NCBI GenBank assembly: GCA_015709215.1
Contig: JACCQN010000018.1
Coordinates: 1-62,114 of the forward strand
Length of the DNA: 62,114 nucleotides
Direction of reading: 5' to 3'
Source of the DNA: Bacteroidales bacterium
Lineage (GTDB): Bacteria > Bacteroidota > Bacteroidia > Bacteroidales > F082
This document shows positions 52,733-62,114 of the stretch, piece by piece (position 1 is the stretch's first letter; every line of letters begins with the position of its first letter). The notes under the pieces were generated by a model, which saw only the letters and a program-made list of their open reading frames with translations, was not told the DNA's origin and ran no database searches. Position numbers and translations under genes: made by a program.

Positions 52733-53314
52733 ATGTCTAAAAATATATTGATTATTCATGGGCATCCCGTGAATGATTCCTTTATGGATCAGCTTCAGCA
52801 AACTTATATCGATGCGGCTAGAGCAAATGGAGCAAATATCAGGCAATTGGTTTTACGCGAATTGCAATACGAAATAAATTTCAGGGAAGGTTACAGAGGA
52901 AATCAAACCCTTGAGCCTGATTTACTGGCAGCTCAGGAAGCAATTAGCTGGGCCGATCACTTGGTTTTTTTCTACCCAAATTGGTGGGGTACTTATCCGG
53001 CACTCCTTAAAGGGTTTATCGACAGAACATTCCTGCCGGGTTTTGCATTTCGTTATAAAACCGGACGAACAGACCCCGATAGGTTATTGAAAGGTAAAAC
53101 TGCCCGTTTGGTTGTTACCATGGATTCTCCCAAATGGTATTACTATCTGGTTCAGTTTGCGCCCGGACATCATGCCATGCGAAAGGGTTTATTGCATTTT
53201 GTAGGTATTAAACCAGTAAAAATAACTACTCTTGGTTTACTACGCAAAGCAGACGAGAAACAAAGGGCTTCATGGCTTAAATTGATGACGAAAATGGGAA
53301 GCCAGCTTTGCTAA
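52733..53314 (+). CDS. Flavodoxin-fold NAD(P)H dehydrogenase (quinone)-like protein
   Basis: Start ATG 52733 (193 residues) is preferred, because the extension to 52697 starts at a TTG. The flavodoxin-like fold is shown by ILIIHGHPVNDSFMDQLQQT, WADHLVFFYPNWWGTYPALL, KGFIDRTFLPGFAFRYKTGR and LLKGKTARLVVTMDSPKWYY. This is the NQO1/KefF/MdaB type, which uses FMN or FAD to reduce quinones by two electrons. The physiological role is unknown. Confidence 0.86.
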   Translation: MSKNILIIHGHPVNDSFMDQLQQTYIDAARANGANIRQLVLRELQYEINFREGYRGNQTLEPDLLAAQEAISWADHLVFFYPNWWGTYPALLKGFIDRTFLPGFAFRYKTGRTDPDRLLKGKTARLVVTMDSPKWYYYLVQFAPGHHAMRKGLLHFVGIKPVKITTLGLLRKADEKQRASWLKLMTKMGSQLC

Positions 53315-53366
53315 ATTTTTTTTAATTAAATGCTTACAGCTATCTTTGTGCTGTTTATAGCTGAGT

Positions 53367-54995
53367 ATGAGAAAAAAAAAGATAGGGAGTTTGCTTTTTA
53401 TTATTTTGGTCTTCGCTAGCTTGTCGGCCTGCAAGCATAATAGGATTAATAAGGATGGGCTTAAAATTTTTAGATACAACGAATCGGCAGGTATCACTAC
53501 GCTCGATCCTGCATTTGCGCGAGATCTGCCGCATATATGGATTTGTAATCAGTTGTATGACGGACTGGTTACCCTGGACAAAAATCTTGGAATAAAGCCT
53601 GCAATTGCAAAAGATTGGTCAATTTCTGATGATGGCCTTACTTACACTTTTTACTTAAGAACGGATATTTTATTTCATAATCTTTCTGATTCTGGTGGAA
53701 AGCCGAGAAAACTAAATGCAGACGATGTTGTTTTTAGTTTTAACAGACTCACAAATTCTGCCTTAGCTTCTCCGGGTAGTTGGATTTTTAATAGTGTAGC
53801 TCGTGAATCAGAGCGCTTGGCCATCAAAGCAATTAATGATAGCGTAGTTCAAATCAAATTGGCTCATGCTTTTCCTCCATTTCTTGGAATTCTCAGTATG
53901 TCTTATGCCTCTATTGTGCCACCGGAAGCGTTTGATTCAAAAGCAATTAACTTTGTTAATTTTCCAATCGGAACAGGTCCTTTTTATTTTCAGCTCTGGA
54001 CCGAAGGGGTGAAGCTTGTTTTGCGCCGAAATCCCAATTATTTTATGGTCGAGAATGACCGACAGCTGCCATTGATTGATGCTGTTGCTGTAAGTTTTTT
54101 GGCTGACAAGCAAATTGCCTTTATGCAATTTATCAAAGGAAAGCTGGATTTTATGTCTGGCATCGATGCCCGTTACAAAGACGAATTGTTGAGCCGAGAT
54201 GGTAAACTGCGAAATAAGTATAGTGATCAGCTTTATTTATTGCGCCAACCCTATCTTAATACAGAATATCTTGGTTTTTACCTCAATAAAAACTGGAATG
54301 ATGAAGAAGCTGAGCGGCAACTGGCACTTCGCAAAGCGATAAATTTTGCCATAGATCGGGAGAAGATGTTGCGTTTTCTGAGGAATGGAACAGGCAAACC
54401 CGGACATTCCGGAATGATACCTTATGGTCTTCCAGGGCATGATGAATCCGGAACAATTGGATATAGTTTTCAGCCTGATAGTGTGAGGGCATTAATGATG
54501 AAATATAACCTTAATGAATTAGCTGTAACATTAAGTACAACAGCTGATTATGTGGATATTTCAAAATTTGTACAAGGCTCCCTTAAAGATTATGGTTTAG
54601 ATGCCAGTTTAGAAGTACTTCCGGCAGCAAATATGCGCCAGTTTCGTGCTAATGGCAGTTTACCTTTCTTTAGGGCATCGTGGGTTGGAGATTATCCTGA
54701 TGCAGAAAATTATTTATCACTTTTCTATAGCCCAAATGCATCTCCCAAAGGGCCAAACTATACGCATTTTGATTCCCCTGAATTTGATAATCTTTATGAG
54801 CATAGCCTGACTATTAACGCTGATACCCTTCGGTTTAAAATCTACCGGCAAATGGACAGTCTGATAATGCAGCAGGCTCCAGTGGCTATTCTTTTTTATG
54901 ATGAGGTTTTACGATTTGTTCAAAAAGGAGTGAAAGGATTAGGTAGTAATCCGGTTAACTTATTGGATTTAAGACGTGTAGAAATTTTAAATTAA
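53367..54995 (+). CDS. Peptide/nickel-type ABC substrate-binding lipoprotein
   Basis: The 542-residue protein has a lipoprotein signal (LSACKHN) and the SBP_bac_5 layout: GITTLDPAFARDLPHIWICN, LYDGLVTLDKNLGIKPAIAK, DWSISDDGLTYTFYLR, DDVVFSFNRL, FPIGTGPFYFQLWTEGVKLV, ALRKAINFAIDREKMLRFLR and FFRASWVGDYPDAENYLSLF. It would bind oligopeptides or similar ligands in the periplasm. No permease or ATPase genes accompany it in the window, so it is an orphan here. Confidence 0.86.
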   Translation: MRKKKIGSLLFIILVFASLSACKHNRINKDGLKIFRYNESAGITTLDPAFARDLPHIWICNQLYDGLVTLDKNLGIKPAIAKDWSISDDGLTYTFYLRTDILFHNLSDSGGKPRKLNADDVVFSFNRLTNSALASPGSWIFNSVARESERLAIKAINDSVVQIKLAHAFPPFLGILSMSYASIVPPEAFDSKAINFVNFPIGTGPFYFQLWTEGVKLVLRRNPNYFMVENDRQLPLIDAVAVSFLADKQIAFMQFIKGKLDFMSGIDARYKDELLSRDGKLRNKYSDQLYLLRQPYLNTEYLGFYLNKNWNDEEAERQLALRKAINFAIDREKMLRFLRNGTGKPGHSGMIPYGLPGHDESGTIGYSFQPDSVRALMMKYNLNELAVTLSTTADYVDISKFVQGSLKDYGLDASLEVLPAANMRQFRANGSLPFFRASWVGDYPDAENYLSLFYSPNASPKGPNYTHFDSPEFDNLYEHSLTINADTLRFKIYRQMDSLIMQQAPVAILFYDEVLRFVQKGVKGLGSNPVNLLDLRRVEILN

Positions 54996-55119
54996 AAGCT
55001 TTTTGATAGAAAAAAAAACATAACTGCACTTGTAGTTTCATTACTTTTTAGGGGAATTAAAAAACAGTTAAAATTCAGAAATAGGGCAGATTAGGGCTAA
55101 GTGGCAAAGTGTTTTTTTG

Positions 55120-55127
55120 TATCTTTG
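55120..55127 (+). promoter_or_regulatory. -7 promoter box of thrS
   Basis: TATCTTTG matches TAnnTTTG, 28 bases before the ATG at 55155. No T-box leader is seen; the leader is too short for one. Confidence 0.55.
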
Positions 55128-55154
55128 CACCCAATTTTTTAGCGTAAAAGACCT

Positions 55155-57098
55155 ATGATCAATATAACACTTCCCGACAATTCGGTTCACCAGTATGAAC
55201 CTGGTGTAACTGCACTCGAAATAGCCAGAAATATAAGCGATGGTTTAGCACGAAATGTGCTATCTGCAAAGGTAAATGGTGAGATTTGGGATGCTACCCG
55301 TGCCATTCATAATGATGCTAAGGTTCAGTTACTTACATGGAACGATCCCGGCGGAAAGGCGACAATGTGGCATTCATCTGCTCACCTAATGGCCGAAGCT
55401 ATCGAACAGCTTTACCCGGGAGTTAAGTTTGGCATTGGACCCGATATTGAAAATGGCTTTTATTACGATATCGACACAGGTGACATTACCTTGACGGATG
55501 CCGATTTAGTTGCAATTGAAAAGCGGATGCTCGAATTAGCCCGTGAAAAACAACACTTTAAGCGTGTTGAAGTATCCAAACAAGAAGCCCTTGATTATTT
55601 TAAAGAAAAAGGAGACGAATATAAGCTGGAATTGATCAACGAACTTAAGGATGGTGAGATCACATTCTATAAGAGTGGTACTTTTACTGACCTTTGTCGC
55701 GGGCCGCATTTGCCCGACACAGGTTTTATTAAATCTGTAAAGCTTACAAGCATTGCTGGTGCTTATTGGCGTGGCGATGAAAAGCGGAAGCAATTAACCC
55801 GTATTTATGGCATTACCTTTCCCAAAAAGAAGGAACTCGATGAATACCTGGAGATGCTGGAAGAAGCCAAAAAGCGCGATCATCGTAAGCTTGGAAAAGA
55901 AATGGAGTTGTTTACTTTTTCTCAGAAAGTGGGTGCTGGTCTTCCATTATGGCTGCCAAAAGGTGCCCAATTGCGCGAAAGATTGGAGCAATACCTCAAA
56001 AAGGTACAAAAAGAAGCTGGATACCTGCCTGTTATTACTCCTCATATTGGTAATGTAAATTTGTATAAAACTTCAGGACATTATGATAAATATGGCGAAG
56101 ATTCCTTCCGTCCAATAACAACACCTGTTGAAGGCGAGGAGTTTTTTCTCAAACCAATGAATTGCCCTCATCATTGTGAAATATATAATGCAAAGCCTCA
56201 TTCTTACAAAGATTTGCCAATTCGTTATGCTGAGTTTGGGACAGTATATCGTTACGAGCAAAGTGGCGAGCTTCATGGATTGACGAGAGTGCGAGGATTT
56301 ACTCAGGATGATGCACACATTTTCTGCACACCTGATCAGATTAAATCAGAATTTAAAGATGTAATTAAAATTATCATGCGTATTTTTAAATCGCTTGATT
56401 TTAAGGATTTTATTACACAAATTTCATTACGGGATCCTGATAACCCAGATAAGTATATTGGTTCGGATGAGAACTGGGAAAAGGCAGAGCGTGCCATCCT
56501 TGAAGTGGCTGATGAAGAGGGTCTTGAGGCCATTACAGTATATGGTGAAGCTGCATTCTATGGACCTAAAATGGATTTTATGGTAAAGGATGCTTTGGGA
56601 CGCAAATGGCAACTCGGAACCATACAAGTTGATTATAACCTGCCTGAACGTTTTGATCTGACTTATGTAGGCGCTGATAATGAAAAACATAGGCCGGTAA
56701 TGATTCATCGGGCACCTTTTGGTTCGCTCGAACGTTTTGTTGCCGTTCTGGTTGAGCATTGTGCCGGAAACTTCCCGCTATGGCTTAGTCCTGATCAGGC
56801 TATCATATTGCCAATCAGCGAAAAGTATCAAAATTATGCTGAAAAAGTTTTACAGTTTCTAAATAATTGCGATATTCGCGGCCTCATAGACGACAGAAGT
56901 GAGAAGGTAAGCCGCAAAATCAGAGATGCTGAAATAAAGAAAATACCTTATATGTTGATTGTAGGTGAGAAAGAAGCGGCTGATGGTCAGCTATCTGTGC
57001 GTAAACACGGGGAAGGTGATCTTGGAGTTTTTAGTCTTGATCAGTTTGCTCAGATGATTGAAAAAGAAGTGACACGACTTCAGGGATTTGAAGTATAA
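55155..57098 (+). CDS. thrS: Threonyl-tRNA synthetase
   Basis: The 647-residue class II synthetase has a TGS domain ([20 protein letters not shown]), an editing domain with [11 protein letters not shown] and [10 protein letters not shown], and the catalytic core with [42 protein letters not shown] and [13 protein letters not shown]. The anticodon-binding domain follows ([17 protein letters not shown] at the end). It charges tRNA-Thr. It precedes infC, rpmI and rplT, a classic gene order. Confidence 0.97.
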   Translation: MINITLPDNSVHQYEPGVTALEIARNISDGLARNVLSAKVNGEIWDATRAIHNDAKVQLLTWNDPGGKATMWHSSAHLMAEAIEQLYPGVKFGIGPDIENGFYYDIDTGDITLTDADLVAIEKRMLELAREKQHFKRVEVSKQEALDYFKEKGDEYKLELINELKDGEITFYKSGTFTDLCRGPHLPDTGFIKSVKLTSIAGAYWRGDEKRKQLTRIYGITFPKKKELDEYLEMLEEAKKRDHRKLGKEMELFTFSQKVGAGLPLWLPKGAQLRERLEQYLKKVQKEAGYLPVITPHIGNVNLYKTSGHYDKYGEDSFRPITTPVEGEEFFLKPMNCPHHCEIYNAKPHSYKDLPIRYAEFGTVYRYEQSGELHGLTRVRGFTQDDAHIFCTPDQIKSEFKDVIKIIMRIFKSLDFKDFITQISLRDPDNPDKYIGSDENWEKAERAILEVADEEGLEAITVYGEAAFYGPKMDFMVKDALGRKWQLGTIQVDYNLPERFDLTYVGADNEKHRPVMIHRAPFGSLERFVAVLVEHCAGNFPLWLSPDQAIILPISEKYQNYAEKVLQFLNNCDIRGLIDDRSEKVSRKIRDAEIKKIPYMLIVGEKEAADGQLSVRKHGEGDLGVFSLDQFAQMIEKEVTRLQGFEV

Positions 57099-57138
57099 AC
57101 AGAATTAAATAAAAGTTTAACAAATATAGGAGACATAC

Positions 57139-57690
57139 ATTATAGCACAGTTTAGAGGAAGAAAACCACGTACCTTTCAAAAAAAAGAAGATCCGCACAA
57201 AATCAATGACCGTATCACTGCTCCGATGGTTAGAGTAGTAGGTGAAAACGTTGAAAATGGCATCTATCCCTTGCGCGAAGCAATCGCCATTGCCGACGGG
57301 CTTCAATTGGATTTGGTTGAAATTTCACCAACAGCAAACCCACCGGTTTGTAAGGTAATTGATTACAAAAAGTTTCTTTTTGAACAAAAAAAGAAGCAAA
57401 AAGAAATAAAAGCTAAATCGGCGAAAATTACGGTAAAAGAAATCAGGCTCGGACCAAACACCGATGAACACGATTTCCAGTTTAAACTTAAACATGCGGT
57501 TAAGTTTTTAGAAGAAGGTGCTAAAGTAAAAGTGGACGTGTTTTTCAGAGGTCGTTCTATTGTTTACAAAGATCAGGGCGAGCTTGTTTTGCTTCGCTTT
57601 GCTCAGGAACTTGAAGAGTATGGAAAGGTAGAACAATTACCAAAACTGGAAGGTAAGCGAATGATCATGATGATCGCTCCTAAAAAATAA
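57139..57690 (+). CDS. infC: Translation initiation factor IF-3, starting at ATT
   Basis: The complete N-terminus ([20 protein letters not shown], then [20 protein letters not shown]) lies upstream of the first ATG (57226). The only codons at the right place are ATT 57139 and ATA 57142, with a strong ribosome site AGGAG (57128-57132) 6 bases before ATT. A rare start codon is the known device by which IF-3 limits its own translation. The 183-residue factor has the N- and C-terminal domains joined by a Lys-rich linker ([19 protein letters not shown]). Confidence 0.93.
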   Translation: MIAQFRGRKPRTFQKKEDPHKINDRITAPMVRVVGENVENGIYPLREAIAIADGLQLDLVEISPTANPPVCKVIDYKKFLFEQKKKQKEIKAKSAKITVKEIRLGPNTDEHDFQFKLKHAVKFLEEGAKVKVDVFFRGRSIVYKDQGELVLLRFAQELEEYGKVEQLPKLEGKRMIMMIAPKK

Positions 57691-57728
57691 GGATATAAAT
57701 CTCATCACTATAAATACATTTTAAAGCA

Positions 57729-57920
57729 ATGCCTAAAATGAAAACCAAATCCGGTGCAAAAAAACGGTTTAAATTAACCGGCTCCGGTAAAATCAAACGG
57801 AAGCATGCTTACAAAAGTCACATTCTTACCAAGAAATCGACCAAACGTAAGCGTAACCTCACTTATTCCGGACTCGTGCACAAAGCCGACGAAAAGAATA
57901 TCAGAGAAATGCTTCACTAA
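57729..57920 (+). CDS. rpmI: 50S ribosomal protein L35
   Basis: The 63-residue basic protein reads [40 protein letters not shown] and onward, matching L35. It is 38 bases after infC and 78 bases before rplT. Confidence 0.96.
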   Translation: MPKMKTKSGAKKRFKLTGSGKIKRKHAYKSHILTKKSTKRKRNLTYSGLVHKADEKNIREMLH

Positions 57921-57998
57921 CAGTAAATCAAATGTTTAACTTTGTCATAGCATCAAAGTTTCCAAATTACGGAGCGCTATGGTGAAAAATTTAGAAAA

Positions 57999-58343
57999 AT
58001 GCCTAGATCAGTAAACGCGGTTGCCGCAAGAGCAAAACGCAAAAAAATTCTCAAGAAAACAAAAGGGCAGTTCGGACGCAGGAAAAACGTTTGGACAGTT
58101 GCCAAAAACTCTTACGAAAAAGGACAACAGTATGCATACAGGGACAGACGTAATAAAAAGCGTAATTTCCGTGTGCTGTGGATACAACGTATCAATGCCG
58201 CTGTGCGCGAGTATGGTATGTCGTATAGTGTTTTTATGGGTAAACTCCACGAAAATAATATCGAATTGAGCCGCAAAGTGCTGGCCGATCTTGCTCTTAA
58301 CAATCCTGAGGCCTTTAAAGCTATCGTAGAGAAAGTGAAATAA
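57999..58343 (+). CDS. rplT: 50S ribosomal protein L20
   Basis: The 114-residue protein reads [60 protein letters not shown] and ends [15 protein letters not shown], a full L20. It is the last gene of the thrS-infC-rpmI-rplT unit. Confidence 0.97.
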   Translation: MPRSVNAVAARAKRKKILKKTKGQFGRRKNVWTVAKNSYEKGQQYAYRDRRNKKRNFRVLWIQRINAAVREYGMSYSVFMGKLHENNIELSRKVLADLALNNPEAFKAIVEKVK

Positions 58344-58366
58344 AGTTGAAAATTCCAGCTACTTGA

Positions 58367-58394
58367 GGTCGATACATCTGTGTCGGCCTTTTTT
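58367..58394 (+). terminator. Intrinsic terminator after rplT
   Basis: Stem GGTCGA / TCGGCC (one wobble) with a 10-base loop, followed by six Ts. It stands between convergent genes and reads as a plus-strand terminator only. Confidence 0.75.
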
Positions 58395-58395
58395 A

Positions 58396-59760
58396 TTATA
58401 GACCGTATTTAGTTGCTTTTCTATCAAGAGATTGCCAGGAAATGTTGAGCATTTTTGCTGCGTGAGATTTATTGCCTTTGCATTTTTCCAGTGCTTTTTT
58501 GATAAGCGTTATTTCACACTCTTCGAGATCATAACTTTTCAAAAGAATCTCATCGTTCGGATTGCCAAAATGATTGTTTAACGGAATTTCTCTGCTCGTT
58601 ATCATTCCGTCTTCGCTTAAAATTACAGCTCTTTCAAGAAGGTTTCGTAATTCTCTGATATTTCCGGGGAAAGCATAATGAGTTATTTTGTGTAAAGCTT
58701 CCTGCGAAAGCTTGGGCGTTTTGATCTTCATTCTGCTGGCAAAATGACCAAGGAAATGTTCAACTAACAAAGGAATATCTTCTTTACGCTCGCGCAAAGG
58801 GGGCAATTCAATAATAAATGTGCTAAGCCGATGATAAAGATCGCTTCTAAACTTTTTGTTTGCCGACATGCCTTCCAAATCCTGATTAGACGCAGCAATT
58901 ACCCTGACATCGAAAGGGATTTTTTGATGAGAACCCACCCGGCTAACCATTCTTTCTTCGAGAGCTCTTAACAGTTTGGCTTGCTGTCCGACAGGCATAT
59001 CTCCTATTTCATCTAAAAACAAGGTTCCGCTGTTAGCGATCTCAAACCATCCAGCGCGATCATCAATAGCTCCCGTAAAGCTGCCTTTTTTGTGGCCAAA
59101 AAATTCACTTTCAAAAAGCGAATCCGTTATAGCAGAACAGTTTACGGCATGAAAAAGCTTTGTTTTGCGGTCGGAAAGCAGGTGAATCCCGTGGGCTACC
59201 AACTCCTTACCAGTTCCGCTTTCTCCCATCACAAGCACCGATGTGTTATCAGCCCGTGCTACTTTTTCCATCAGCGACATTACCTCCCGGATAGCTTTAC
59301 TTTGGCCTATCATTGGTGCGCCGGCTGTTTCGTAGAGGCGTTGTGTAAGTAATGATATACTTTTGTCGTAGCGTTGAAGTTGCTTTGATAGTGTAACGAA
59401 TCGCTGTGTGCGATGTATAGCATGCTCAATATCAGCCAGTCTGAAAGGTTTTTGGAAATAATCTGTAGCCCCTAAACGCATGGCTTCTATTACACTCTGC
59501 ATATCTCCGTGCCCTGAAATCATAATCACTTCTATGCCGGGAAAATCGTTTTTAACTTTTTTAAGAACCTCCAAACCGTTCATTTCCGGTAGTTTAATAT
59601 CTAGGATCATGATGTCAATGCTTTCCTCTTCTAATTTTGCAAAAGCTTCTGAAGGCCGGGCAGCTCCGAGAATCAGAAAATTTTTACGTCTAAGAAATTC
59701 CTCCAGTTCATCACGCAAACGCTTTTCATCGTCGAGAATTAAGATTGCTAATTGCTCCAT
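58396..59760 (-). CDS. NtrC-family sigma-54-dependent response regulator
   Basis: The 454-residue protein has a receiver domain (ILILDDEKRLRDELEEFL, phospho-acceptor Asp in IMILDIKLPEMNG), and an AAA+ domain with GESGTGKELVAHGIH, a sigma-54 contact loop GSFTGA (Ser instead of the usual Ala) and LFLDEIGDMP. The C-terminal helix-turn-helix reads NKSHAAKMLNISWQSLDRKA. It would activate sigma-54 promoters. It follows the kinase gene with 4 bases of space. Confidence 0.94.
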   Translation of the reverse strand: MEQLAILILDDEKRLRDELEEFLRRKNFLILGAARPSEAFAKLEEESIDIMILDIKLPEMNGLEVLKKVKNDFPGIEVIMISGHGDMQSVIEAMRLGATDYFQKPFRLADIEHAIHRTQRFVTLSKQLQRYDKSISLLTQRLYETAGAPMIGQSKAIREVMSLMEKVARADNTSVLVMGESGTGKELVAHGIHLLSDRKTKLFHAVNCSAITDSLFESEFFGHKKGSFTGAIDDRAGWFEIANSGTLFLDEIGDMPVGQQAKLLRALEERMVSRVGSHQKIPFDVRVIAASNQDLEGMSANKKFRSDLYHRLSTFIIELPPLRERKEDIPLLVEHFLGHFASRMKIKTPKLSQEALHKITHYAFPGNIRELRNLLERAVILSEDGMITSREIPLNNHFGNPNDEILLKSYDLEECEITLIKKALEKCKGNKSHAAKMLNISWQSLDRKATKYGL

Positions 59761-59764
59761 ACGC

Positions 59765-61987
59765 TTAATTTGAGTGTTCCGGTAATAATATTTTTATTGT
59801 AGTATATTTATTTTCAATGCTTTCGGCTAAGATGTCGCCTTTCATTCCACGAATGATACCATAGGAAATTGATAAGCCAAGACCGGTGCCTTCATCAGCT
59901 TTTTTTGTTGTAAAAAATGGGTTGAAAATATTGATCAGGTTAGCTTGCGGAATGCCAATTCCATTGTCGGAAACCTCAATTGCTATTCGTGTATCTTCTA
60001 AAAAAGTACGAACGGTAATTTTTTTCTGAAAGTGCTCAGTCATTTGCTCGGCTTTTTTATCCACGGCATATTTTGCATTGCTTAGCAAATTTAATAACAC
60101 CTGTTCAAGTTGAAAAGCATCTCCCCAGGCATACACATGTTGTGTGTCGATAGCAAGCTGAAGATCAATACTATGGTCGATATACAGCCTATTAACGAAT
60201 GACAAAGTGTTATTAATAACTTCGCTTAAATTAATCTTCTGAAAAACCGTGGGTTTGTCGCGTGAAAAATCCCTTACGTGATCAATTATTTTTCGGATAC
60301 GTTCAATATCCTGAAACATCAAATTGATTTTTTGTTGCAGATAACTTTCAGATAATGAATTATTTGCTTTTTCATAAAGTAAATTGTCGAGGCTTAATGA
60401 AATGCCTCCCAGTGGTTGATTTATTTCGTGTGCGATACCTGCTGACAGCTCGCCAAGCGATTCGAGACGAGATTTTTGAAGTATGAGTTCCTGTTGTTTT
60501 TCTCTGCGTTTGAGCTCTTCTTTTACACGTTCTTCAAGATGTTGATTGAGTTGTTTAAGCTCTGATTCAACGATTTTTCGGGTTTGTAGATCAGTCATAA
60601 ATGTTAGCACAGCAGGAGAGTCGTCCCAGCTAATGAGGTTCGACTTGATCTCAACCCATTTGTGCTTCCCGTTGATGTCAGTAATTTGAATATCGTACGA
60701 TTCAGAAACTTGCTCCCCATTTAGGCGCTTGAAGTGGTTATCAAGAACCATTTCACGATAATCAGGATGGATAAAATCAGTAAAGAATTTACCAATTACA
60801 TGTTTGGGATAATATCCAGTAAGGTCATAAGTTTTAGGATTCATAAATTGAATGCGGCCATGAGCTGTCAATAAAATGGCGTCGTTAGCATTCTCAAAAA
60901 TAAGGCGGTATTTTTCTTCACTATCACGAAGCATCTCTTCTGCATACCTTCGCTCTGTTATTTCAGATTCTAAATCTCTCGTGCGATCCATCACGCGCAT
61001 TTCGAGTTGTGCATTTAAGTCGAGTAATTCAAGTTCGATTTTAGAACGGTATATCGCAGCGCCCAATATATTTGCAGCCGCCAACAAACTGTTTGATTCA
61101 ACTTCCGACCAATTGCGCTGATTTTCGCAATCGTCAAAACCAAGAAAACCAAACCACTTTTCTTTTACAAAAACAGGGACGGCCATAATAGAGATAATAT
61201 CCTGAGGTTTTAAAACCTGCTGTTCTGCCAGAGGAAAATCCTCAATATTGCCATAAATAAGAGAACCCTTCGAAAGTATTTCTGCCCAGCGAATAAAACC
61301 CGAACTGTTCATCGGAACATGCTGCAATTCTTCATTATCTATTTGTGATGAAGTCTTTTCGTCAACCCATTCATATTTTTGTTGTGTATAAAGTATGTTA
61401 TCTGATTCATAATTTTCGAAAAAATATACCCGGTTTACCTGTGTTGCATTTCCAAGTTTGGCGAGAACTTTTTGAACCGAAAAGTCGTTATGACCTTCGC
61501 TGAGTAAAATCTCAGCAGCATCACTAACGGCCTGAAGAATAGCTTCATTACGTCGTAATGCATCTTCTGCAAGTTTGCGTTTACGCTCTTCTTCCAAAAT
61601 ACTTTTTCGAAGTAAAATTTCCTGTGCCTGTTCTTTGGTAACCTGAAGTAATTTAGTATGATCAACAGGTTTGAGCAGAAAGCCCTTCACACCATTTTCA
61701 ATCGCTCTTAAAAAATAATGTGATTCTCCGTATGCAGACATGATGATGATGCGGGCTTCAGGATTTATCCGCCTGATTTTGCGCACCATATCAAGTCCGT
61801 TCATCAAGGGCATTCGGATGTCAGTAATTACAAGATCGGGTTGTAGTGTCTGGTATTTTTCAAATCCTTCAAGACCGTTTTCGGCAAAGTCGAGCTGTTT
61901 GAATTTGTCTTTAAGGAGTTTTTGATAGATCGTTCGCAGAATCTTTTCATCTTCGACAACCAGAACTGAAATATCCCATGATTCCAT
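59765..61987 (-). CDS. Multidomain histidine kinase (REC-GAF-PAS-HisKA-HATPase)
   Basis: ATG 61987 (740 residues) starts directly on the receiver domain (ISVLVVEDEKILRTIYQKLL, LVITDIRMPLMNGLDM). Then come a coiled coil, a GAF-like region (VLAKLGNATQVNRVYFFENY, GFIRWAEILSKGSLIY), another coiled coil, a PAS domain (YRLIFENANDAILLTAHGRI), HisKA with the phospho-acceptor in GELSAGIAHEINQPLGG, and the ATPase with DNGIGIP and GTGLGLSISYGII. It is cytoplasmic and pairs with the NtrC-type regulator after it. The receiver at the front suggests a relay from another kinase. Confidence 0.92.
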   Translation of the reverse strand: MESWDISVLVVEDEKILRTIYQKLLKDKFKQLDFAENGLEGFEKYQTLQPDLVITDIRMPLMNGLDMVRKIRRINPEARIIIMSAYGESHYFLRAIENGVKGFLLKPVDHTKLLQVTKEQAQEILLRKSILEEERKRKLAEDALRRNEAILQAVSDAAEILLSEGHNDFSVQKVLAKLGNATQVNRVYFFENYESDNILYTQQKYEWVDEKTSSQIDNEELQHVPMNSSGFIRWAEILSKGSLIYGNIEDFPLAEQQVLKPQDIISIMAVPVFVKEKWFGFLGFDDCENQRNWSEVESNSLLAAANILGAAIYRSKIELELLDLNAQLEMRVMDRTRDLESEITERRYAEEMLRDSEEKYRLIFENANDAILLTAHGRIQFMNPKTYDLTGYYPKHVIGKFFTDFIHPDYREMVLDNHFKRLNGEQVSESYDIQITDINGKHKWVEIKSNLISWDDSPAVLTFMTDLQTRKIVESELKQLNQHLEERVKEELKRREKQQELILQKSRLESLGELSAGIAHEINQPLGGISLSLDNLLYEKANNSLSESYLQQKINLMFQDIERIRKIIDHVRDFSRDKPTVFQKINLSEVINNTLSFVNRLYIDHSIDLQLAIDTQHVYAWGDAFQLEQVLLNLLSNAKYAVDKKAEQMTEHFQKKITVRTFLEDTRIAIEVSDNGIGIPQANLINIFNPFFTTKKADEGTGLGLSISYGIIRGMKGDILAESIENKYTTIKILLPEHSN

Positions 61988-62114
61988 AACCTTTATAACT
62001 TGAGCAGACGAATTTAGTGAAAATTTTTTTCTCCGGCCCGAATGTAAGTTTGCAAGTGATTTTCGTCGGGAGGTATGGGGCATGACCATCTTCCGTCGTA
62101 AGCGCAGTAGATCG

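Noticed and set aside
55081-55154. T-box or other riboswitch before thrS
   Set aside because: The leader after the -7 box is only about 20 bases.

Overview
The window reads as a chromosomal segment of a member of the Bacteroidota, most likely a Bacteroidales/Marinilabiliales-type organism; I cannot place it further. The signs are secreted proteins with type IX secretion (Por) C-terminal sorting domains, many promoters with the phylum's -7 box TAnnTTTG (some with a -33 TTG/TTTG), the GlmU-like enzyme without the usual N-terminal nucleotide loop, the short serA/serC serine pathway and the DUF3570/DUF4266 gene set. The DNA is AT-rich (about 40% GC by eye). I saw no rRNA, tRNA, CRISPR array or complete insertion sequence.

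Layout. 1-1580: tail of a defence-like locus, with an adenine methyltransferase cut by the window edge and a 54-codon stub of an AAA ATPase. 1.9-9.2 kb: accessory region with two related T9SS cargo proteins, a VIT-family metal transporter and a four-gene envelope operon (thioredoxin-like, ApbE, DUF4266 lipoprotein with a Gly/Cys tail, DUF3570 barrel), the best candidate here for a poorly described system. 9.3-13.2 kb: a frameshifted KilA-N gene followed by a large attC-like palindrome, then an ABC-F ATPase bracketed by two pairs of intergenic direct repeats. 13.2-20.6 kb: a NarL-type two-component pair, a porin, PstSCAB and a cysteine-dioxygenase-like cupin. 20.9-25.7 kb: a nonsense-interrupted metallo-beta-lactamase-fold hydrolase, a small unknown protein, a ureohydrolase, a glutaryl-CoA-dehydrogenase-like enzyme, a Rossmann oxidoreductase and a secreted YCII-like protein.

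26.3-32.4 kb: a soluble, apparently NAD(P)-linked [NiFe] hydrogenase operon (hoxF-U-Y-H-W) that also contains a dihydroorotate-dehydrogenase-like flavoprotein. It has a good promoter upstream and a terminator downstream. HoxF and HoxU carry the flavin/NAD and FeS relay, HoxY and HoxH the NiFe module, and HoxW would trim the HoxH C-terminus. 32.5-36.2 kb: a barrel-plus-leucine-rich-repeat surface protein and a convergent LruC-domain lipoprotein with a repetitive middle. 36.6-42.9 kb: a Uup-like ABC-F, DUF2750, a NamZ-like muramidase, a LolC/E-type permease, an unknown 150-residue protein and XerD.

42.9-47.0 kb (minus strand): a serine biosynthesis operon, serC-serA-four-helix-bundle-DUF1015-small winged helix, with no serB-like gene. 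47.3-58.3 kb: a LuxC-like acyl-CoA reductase, ribosomal protein L31 type B, the GlmU-like enzyme, Lon, a quinone-reductase-like flavoprotein, a peptide-binding lipoprotein, then thrS-infC-rpmI-rplT, with infC starting at an ATT codon. 58.4-62.0 kb (minus strand): a sigma-54-type response regulator and its multidomain histidine kinase.

At least three reading frames are broken by a single lesion (KilA-N, the MBL hydrolase, probably a small membrane protein). These may be real decay or assembly errors; reads are needed to decide.
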